Part shown: positions 59,310 to 64,000 of the stretch, piece after piece
Layout: each line of letters starts with the position of its first letter
Position numbering within the stretch: the stretch's first letter is position 1
Assembly: GCF_045788535.1 (NCBI RefSeq)
Contig: NZ_CP074074.1
Location: 186,001 to 250,000 of the forward strand
Source: Allotamlana fucoidanivorans
GTDB lineage: Bacteria; Bacteroidota; Bacteroidia; Flavobacteriales; Flavobacteriaceae
Length of the DNA stretch: 64,000 nucleotides
Direction of reading: 5' to 3'
Notes under the pieces: model-generated
Databases searched by the model: none
What the model was told of the DNA's origin: nothing
What the model saw: the letters and a program-made list of their open reading frames with translations, nothing else
Program-made: the position numbers and the translations under genes

Positions 59310-60299
59310 TCATTTTCTATTAAATCTAAAGCGTGTTTCATTTTGCAAAACATGAAAAAATTTACAGTTGGAATAATGCACTATTTCATATGGTGAATCA
59401 AAATCAAAATCACGATTTTCAACCATATAAATAGCATCAACATCAACATTACCATAAGGCGAAATCCTACGGTATCTATATTCTAATTCATGATTTGTTT
59501 TATGTAATTCAAACCAGGCACCAGCAGCAATGCCAGATAACCACTGGGCACTTTCAAGAGTTTCATTCACGTTTCTTGGCTGCAAGGTTCCAACAAACGT
59601 TGGTTCGTGATCTTTTAAAGAATCTAAAAAACATCGGATATTTTCACTTCGTTGCGATCCTTTAAATTTAGAAATTTCTCCACGGTCTGATATTTGATAC
59701 ACATAATTTTCGGTATCAGCCAACAAAACATTGCCCACCGTACTTGGGGTAAACCATTTTGATGCCATTAGTTTCTTCTTGATTTTTGCTTCTGTTACCG
59801 AAGCTATTAAACTATCGGTTACAAAACGCGCACAATTACAAGCTTCTTTAATAAATGCAGCATACCTAATAAAATGTTTACTCTGCATATAGTCAATATG
59901 CGCTCTTGCCATTTCATAATTAACTTGACTGCAAACAGATGCTACTAACTTACCCTCGCCATGAGTAATTTTAGGATGCGTAGCCAAATACACTAAAACA
60001 TCATCAAGATTTTTAATGCGCCCCGATTCAACCTCCGCTTTAAACGGAAAATGCAACTCATTGTCAGTATCCCTTCCACGCACGCGCCCTGTAGGTTCTG
60101 GTGTAATGTAACGTCCAAAATCATGGTATTCTAAAATACCCGTTTCTTTATTAATAAGAACCAAAGCCGCATGCCCAGCGCGTAGGTAATCTTTTTTACC
60201 TATTCCTATATATTTTAAAACAGGTGAAAACCATTCTTTTGACACCATAACAACGGTTTCAGGATAAGCAAGCGTTAAGATAATCCCAGTACTATCCAT
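59310..60299 (-). CDS. Conserved protein of unknown function (DUF6695-like)
   Basis: A 329-residue cytoplasmic protein. Notable stretches are ILTLAYPETVVMVSKEWFSP, RAGHAALVLINKETGILEYH, DFGRYITPEPTGRVRGRDTD and KEACNCARFVTDSLIAS. The GHAA and CNCARF segments resemble a peptidase-like NlpC/P60-type His and Cys arrangement (H in GHAALV; Cys in CNCARFV), but this is tentative. I recall DUF6695 for such proteins. It overlaps the TANGO2-like gene upstream by eight bases, so the two are one unit. Confidence 0.72.
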   Translation of the reverse strand: MDSTGIILTLAYPETVVMVSKEWFSPVLKYIGIGKKDYLRAGHAALVLINKETGILEYHDFGRYITPEPTGRVRGRDTDNELHFPFKAEVESGRIKNLDDVLVYLATHPKITHGEGKLVASVCSQVNYEMARAHIDYMQSKHFIRYAAFIKEACNCARFVTDSLIASVTEAKIKKKLMASKWFTPSTVGNVLLADTENYVYQISDRGEISKFKGSQRSENIRCFLDSLKDHEPTFVGTLQPRNVNETLESAQWLSGIAAGAWFELHKTNHELEYRYRRISPYGNVDVDAIYMVENRDFDFDSPYEIVHYSNCKFFHVLQNETRFRFNRK

Positions 60300-61017
60300 T
60301 CACAACCTGTGGAAATTTAAAGGTTTTTAAATCAACTTTATTAGTACCTAAATACTCATAACTCATTTGAATTTTATTAGCTACCTTTTCCACCTGTGTT
60401 ATACTAGTTGTTTTTACAAATCCTCTATTCATTATAACACCATAGTCATCATTAGTCTCCCCTGCGGTTTTATGAAAATGCAGTAACGTTTTAGCATTTA
60501 ACGAATGTTGCGCTTTAAACGTATTAAACCATTGTTGCCGTTCAGCCTTCATAGCATCAGTATACAAGGTGGAAGACGACCACATTCTTGGTTCTAACGG
60601 TAATTCTGACACCTGACTATTTTTCTCATCCCAAACCAACTCAAGTAATTTTAAGCCATCATTCCAATCAACCACCACCATAGTAAAAGGTTCTATACCA
60701 TCAAAGTTATAGTCATCAATCATTTTTAAAACATCATTTGAAACCATAAACTCATAAGTAACCATCCCTCTACTTTTTCTGTAGTTTGGCTTACGTTTAT
60801 GGTTTTGAAAAGCACCATTAAGCATACACACTACCCGTTTTTTTTCACTAACACCAATCCATGTTCCTCCAGACAAAACATCTTTAGGAAAAAGCATTTT
60901 TGTATTGGCGCCTATATATATATTTGGCAACAGTGATTTCCTATCTGGAGACTCGTCCCGATTTTGCGTTATAATAAAATCCTTATTCCCTTTTGGAATG
61001 ACAGTAAGTGTACACAT
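60292..61017 (-). CDS. NRDE/TANGO2-family protein
   Basis: A 241-residue member of the NRDE family (transport and Golgi organisation 2 homologues). N-terminal MCTLTVIPKGNKDFIITQNR is followed by DES, giving the NRDE signature. Other blocks are FPKDVLSGGTWIGVSEKKRV and VCMLNGAFQNHKRKPNYRKS. The N-terminal Cys2 after Met removal hints at an Ntn-type nucleophile. The bacterial function is unknown. It overlaps the DUF6695-like gene. Confidence 0.9.
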   Translation of the reverse strand: MCTLTVIPKGNKDFIITQNRDESPDRKSLLPNIYIGANTKMLFPKDVLSGGTWIGVSEKKRVVCMLNGAFQNHKRKPNYRKSRGMVTYEFMVSNDVLKMIDDYNFDGIEPFTMVVVDWNDGLKLLELVWDEKNSQVSELPLEPRMWSSSTLYTDAMKAERQQWFNTFKAQHSLNAKTLLHFHKTAGETNDDYGVIMNRGFVKTTSITQVEKVANKIQMSYEYLGTNKVDLKTFKFPQVVNG

Positions 61018-61095
61018 GAACGTTTCGTCTTGTAAAAAATGGCAACTTACAAAAATTAACGAAATATTAATACATTTTAGACTATTCCATCTTCC

Positions 61096-61124
61096 TTGAT
61101 TTGTTTTAATTATTCGTAAATTTG
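61096..61124 (+). promoter_or_regulatory. pruA promoter: TTG-18-TAAATTTG
   Basis: TTG at 61096-61098 and TAAATTTG at 61117-61124 with 18-nt spacing. This is the best complete -33/-7 pair in the window. The ATG is 43 nt after the box. Confidence 0.65.
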
Positions 61125-61166
61125 CAGCGTATTTACTAAAAATTCAACAACAAAAAACGTCATATT

Positions 61167-62795
61167 ATGGAAAAAGGCTTTTTCAATGTACCAATTGCAG
61201 TTAACGAACAAGTAAAATCTTATGCTCCTGGCTCCCCAGAAAGGGCAGCCGTTCTAGAGACCTATAAAAACATGTTCAATACCCAAGTTGATGTACCTTT
61301 ATATATAAATGGCGAATATGTAAGCACTGGGAACACTAGAACCATGTCACCTCCACATGATCATCAACATGTTGTTGGCACTTATCATTTAGCTGAACAG
61401 AAACACATAGACGATGCAATTGCTACAGCCTTAGAAGCTAGAAAAACATGGAGTTTAATTCCTTGGGAACAGCGCGCTGGTATATTTTTAAAAGCAGCAG
61501 AATTGATAGCAGGACCTTACCGATCCAAAATAAATGCGGCTACTATGATAGCGCAATCAAAAACAATTCATCAGGCAGAAATTGATTCAGCCTGCGAACT
61601 TGTAGACTTTTTAAGGTTCAATGTCCAGTTTATGACTGACATTTACATGGAACAACCAGAAAGCACAAATGAGGCATGGAACCGTGTTGAGTATCGCCCT
61701 CTAGAAGGGTTTACCTACGCTGTAACGCCTTTTAATTTTACTGCAATAGCAGGAAATTTACCTGCATGTATGGCTCTAATGGGTAATGTTGTTGTATGGA
61801 AGCCAAGTGACAGCCAAGTATTTTCTGCAAAAGTGATTATGGATGTTTTTGAAGAAGCTGGTGTGCCTCCAGGAGTGATTAACGTGGTATTTGGCGATCC
61901 TGTTATGATTACCAATACCGTTTTATCACACCGTGAATTCTCTGGGTTACATTTTACGGGCTCTACATTTATCTTTAAAGAACTTTGGAAACAAATAGGA
62001 ACTAATATTCACAACTACAAAACCTACCCCAGAATTGTAGGAGAAACTGGAGGGAAAGATTTTATCGTAGCACATAAATCAGCCAACCCAAAACATGTAG
62101 CCACAGCCATTGCTCGTGGTGCTTTTGAGTTTCAGGGGCAAAAATGTAGTGCTGCTTCAAGAGCCTACATTCCAAAAAGTATTTGGAACGATGTAAAAAA
62201 CTTGGTTATTAAGGATGTAAAGTCCTTTAAAATGGGATCTCCAGAAGACATGCGTAATTTTATTACAGCAGTGATTCACGAAGGATCATTTGATAAACTG
62301 GCAAAATATATTGATCAGGCCAAAAATGATACTGATGCTGAGATTATAGTTGGTGGTGGTTATGATAAAAGTAAAGGGTATTTTATTGAACCAACGGTTA
62401 TAGTTACCACCAACCCTAAATACACCACCATGTGTACTGAATTGTTTGGACCAGTAATTACTATCTACGTATATGAAGACGATGCTTATGCGGAAACTTT
62501 AAAGCTCGTTGATGAAACAAGTGAATACGCATTAACTGGTGCTATCATTTCAAAAGACAGGTACGCTATTACACAAGCAACAGAAGCTTTACAAAATAGC
62601 GCAGGCAACTTTTATATTAACGACAAACCTACGGGGGCCGTTGTAGGTCAACAACCTTTTGGCGGTGCCAGAGCATCAGGAACCAATGATAAGGCTGGAA
62701 GTGCTCAAAATCTGCTACGTTGGGTATCTCCTAGATTGATAAAAGAGACTTTTGTAACACCAACAGATTACAGATATCCTTTTTTAGGAGAGTAA
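61167..62795 (+). CDS. pruA: L-glutamate gamma-semialdehyde dehydrogenase (1-pyrroline-5-carboxylate dehydrogenase)
   Basis: A 542-residue NAD-dependent aldehyde dehydrogenase oxidising glutamate semialdehyde in proline and arginine breakdown. Catalytic Cys lies in GAFEFQGQKCSAASRAYIPK, Glu in RIVGETGGKDFIVAHKSANP, and the cofactor region in FNFTAIAGNLPACMALMGN. The longer N-terminus and PFGGARASGTNDKAGSAQNL fit the stand-alone PruA/RocA type. No proline dehydrogenase gene is adjacent. A perfect palindromic terminator follows. Confidence 0.95.
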   Translation: MEKGFFNVPIAVNEQVKSYAPGSPERAAVLETYKNMFNTQVDVPLYINGEYVSTGNTRTMSPPHDHQHVVGTYHLAEQKHIDDAIATALEARKTWSLIPWEQRAGIFLKAAELIAGPYRSKINAATMIAQSKTIHQAEIDSACELVDFLRFNVQFMTDIYMEQPESTNEAWNRVEYRPLEGFTYAVTPFNFTAIAGNLPACMALMGNVVVWKPSDSQVFSAKVIMDVFEEAGVPPGVINVVFGDPVMITNTVLSHREFSGLHFTGSTFIFKELWKQIGTNIHNYKTYPRIVGETGGKDFIVAHKSANPKHVATAIARGAFEFQGQKCSAASRAYIPKSIWNDVKNLVIKDVKSFKMGSPEDMRNFITAVIHEGSFDKLAKYIDQAKNDTDAEIIVGGGYDKSKGYFIEPTVIVTTNPKYTTMCTELFGPVITIYVYEDDAYAETLKLVDETSEYALTGAIISKDRYAITQATEALQNSAGNFYINDKPTGAVVGQQPFGGARASGTNDKAGSAQNLLRWVSPRLIKETFVTPTDYRYPFLGE

Positions 62796-62810
62796 GCAAA
62801 CACTCAAAAT

Positions 62811-62850
62811 AAAAAGGAATCGCGATGCCATGGCATCGCGATTCCTTTTT
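62811..62850. terminator. 40-bp perfect palindrome, terminator between pruA and the T9SS protein gene
   Basis: The 20-nt arm AAAAAGGAATCGCGATGCCA is followed immediately by its exact reverse complement, giving a GC-containing stem of up to 18 bp with flanking T-runs on both strands. There are no unpaired loop bases beyond the centre. It serves pruA; it is 72 bp from the end of the minus-strand gene. Confidence 0.85.
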
Positions 62851-62922
62851 TATCTTATATCATCTAAAATTTTAACAGTGGTAATATTAATACAAAATAA
62901 CACCACACACACTATTGTTACA

Positions 62923-64000
62923 TTAATCGATGATGATTCGTTTTGCAACACTACCTTTTTCAGTATTTAGTTTTACAATATATGCTCCCACAGCTATTTC
63001 TATAGGGATAACCGCATTATGTCTAGAATCAAGCTTCATTGACATTACATGTTGTCCTAAAACATTAAATACACTAACATCTAAAAGTTGAATACTTTCT
63101 TTATTTATTATACTAATCACCGAGTTATTGGAATCAAAGTACGCCAAAATATCATGTTCTGCCCCTAAATTAACCTCATCAATAGCTAACAGATTATCAT
63201 TTGACACCCGAAAGGTTAATTGAAATCTATCATTATAATGTCCTGGTTCTAGATATAATTCAAAAGCCCCATTAGTCAAATTAAACGTCTCTCCAGAAAT
63301 CTTATCCTCTATATAAACGACCTTATCTGCTTCTAAATTTAAAACGCCATCTAATCTAATTTTTACTATACCAGCTTTTTTTACTTTCAAGCCTATTGGG
63401 AATTGCTGAAAATCTTCAAAACTATCAACACCTTGAATAACGAGCTTAAATTTATTTAAAACCCAATACATATCTTCAACAGCAACATCGGCCATGGGAG
63501 CATCATACCCCAAATCAAAATCGGTTGAAGCAAGCGTATTCAAGCCTAACACAATTTGCCTATGATATCCCATTGGGGAGTCATACATTAAATTTATCGT
63601 TGGTGTTTTATGTTCGAGTCTTGTAGGGCTAATAGGTCTTTTCCGTTTAGAAGCCTTTAAAAATTGTGAGGTGGTTCCATCTTCAGGTGCAAAAACACGT
63701 TGACTATTTTTAAACACGACATTACCTCCCACTACGCTTGTTATTGGCGAGCCATTATCATTATTAAACCCTTCTAAACTTGTACCAACAAAAAAACCTT
63801 GATTTAAAGGAATGTATTGACCAGGAATTTTAGTTCCCACAGCAGGATTACCACCATTGGAGGTACTGTTTATTCTACTGTCATTTGATATGGCTACCGC
63901 ACCACCCGTTAAATTTCTGGTGGCATAACCACCTACATAATCTTTTAATATGTGTGAATTCTGTTCTCCAAAATGATCCCAAAAATATAAAGCGCCATTA
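62923..64000 (-). CDS. T9SS-secreted protein, C-terminal part (5' end outside the window)
   Basis: The frame is open from the window edge (codons from 63999) to the stop at 62923, about 358 residues; the GTG at 63840 is internal, not the start. The last ~75 residues form a type A T9SS sorting domain: SVISIINKESIQLLDVSVFN, VLGQHVMSMKLDSRHNAVIP and VGAYIVKLNTEKGSVAKRII. Upstream is a beta-rich region with FFVGTSLEGFNNDNGSPITS and LNLEADKVVYIEDKISGETF. It is probably a large surface or secreted protein. Its activity cannot be judged from this part. Confidence 0.85.
   Translation of the reverse strand, partial: NGALYFWDHFGEQNSHILKDYVGGYATRNLTGGAVAISNDSRINSTSNGGNPAVGTKIPGQYIPLNQGFFVGTSLEGFNNDNGSPITSVVGGNVVFKNSQRVFAPEDGTTSQFLKASKRKRPISPTRLEHKTPTINLMYDSPMGYHRQIVLGLNTLASTDFDLGYDAPMADVAVEDMYWVLNKFKLVIQGVDSFEDFQQFPIGLKVKKAGIVKIRLDGVLNLEADKVVYIEDKISGETFNLTNGAFELYLEPGHYNDRFQLTFRVSNDNLLAIDEVNLGAEHDILAYFDSNNSVISIINKESIQLLDVSVFNVLGQHVMSMKLDSRHNAVIPIEIAVGAYIVKLNTEKGSVAKRIIID

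Noticed and set aside
63838..63840. GTG as the start of the T9SS protein
   Set aside because: The frame continues uninterrupted to the window edge with protein-like sequence (WDHFGEQNSHILKDYVGGYA), so the GTG is internal.
1..64000. CRISPR array, rRNA operon, prophage, defence system or conjugative element
   Set aside because: No regularly spaced repeats, no rRNA-like sequence and no recombinase, phage structural, restriction or relaxase genes were found on either strand.

Overview
The window comes from an AT-rich member of the Bacteroidota, almost certainly a marine-type Flavobacteriaceae. Five observations support this. Genes carry the phylum's -7 promoter box (TAnnTTTG) and no clear Shine-Dalgarno sequences. 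There is a type IX secretion (T9SS) plug-like protein and a protein with a T9SS C-terminal sorting domain. A sodium-pumping NADH:quinone reductase operon (nqrA-F) is present. Surface lipoproteins and CarboxypepD-regulatory-like domains are frequent. The operon order kpsF-tatC-AhpD-like-lptB is, from memory, usual in flavobacteria. I saw no rRNA, CRISPR array, transposase, integrase or phage gene. The only RNA genes are one tRNA-Gly and one probable structured RNA.

Layout. 1-9 kb: cyclophilin fragment, recQ, the kpsF-tatC-AhpD-like-lptB operon, an SPFH/PH-like/ribbon-helix-helix trio and a PDZ aspartyl protease. 9-16.6 kb: aminotransferase, murB, an ECF sigma/anti-sigma pair, aquaporin, then a Cys-rich membrane peptide, GT2, second ECF sigma and NRAMP-like transporter in one operon. 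16.6-27.7 kb: lipA, gap, hybrid histidine kinase, lpxK, a Nif3-like/coiled-coil pair, msrA, an HMA-CDF transporter, a methyltransferase, a lipoprotein and a CDGSH protein. 27.7-35.6 kb: a kynurenine catabolic operon (kynU, kmo, RidA, aldehyde dehydrogenase, SDR, 3-hydroxyanthranilate dioxygenase, ACMS decarboxylase, O-methyltransferase) with a structured RNA-like segment inside it. 35.6-36.05 kb: the only long gene-poor stretch, holding a perfect inverted repeat and a decayed VOC/glyoxalase-like gene. 36-51 kb: tatA, M1 peptidase, DUF6702-like, two paralogous regulatory-domain proteins, pepE, tRNA-Gly, two GNATs, an M48 protease, ankyrin protein, gpmI, HAD, map, methyltransferase, DUF423, apbE, two small unknowns and a cytochrome c. 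51-57.4 kb: nqrA-F on the minus strand. 57.5-64 kb: T9SS plug-like protein, apaG, DUF/TANGO2 pair, pruA and the end of a T9SS-secreted protein.

How the genes fit together. Kmo, KynU, the dioxygenase, ACMS decarboxylase, aldehyde dehydrogenase and RidA would carry kynurenine to 4-oxalocrotonate. Tryptophan 2,3-dioxygenase and formamidase are not in the window. ApbE, 1.6 kb from nqrF, is the expected flavin transferase for NqrB and NqrC. kpsF, lptB and lpxK all serve lipopolysaccharide synthesis or export.

Most of the window is ordinary flavobacterial chromosome, and I do not see one clear-cut new system. The best leads are: a leader hairpin and 8-codon ORF before kpsF; a twin palindromic operator before the hybrid kinase; three genes whose -7 box sits exactly 5 nt from the start codon (predicted leaderless); an HMA-CDF domain swap; a GNAT gene with no canonical start codon; the loss of zinc-binding cysteines in two unrelated proteins; and the structured element within the kynurenine operon.
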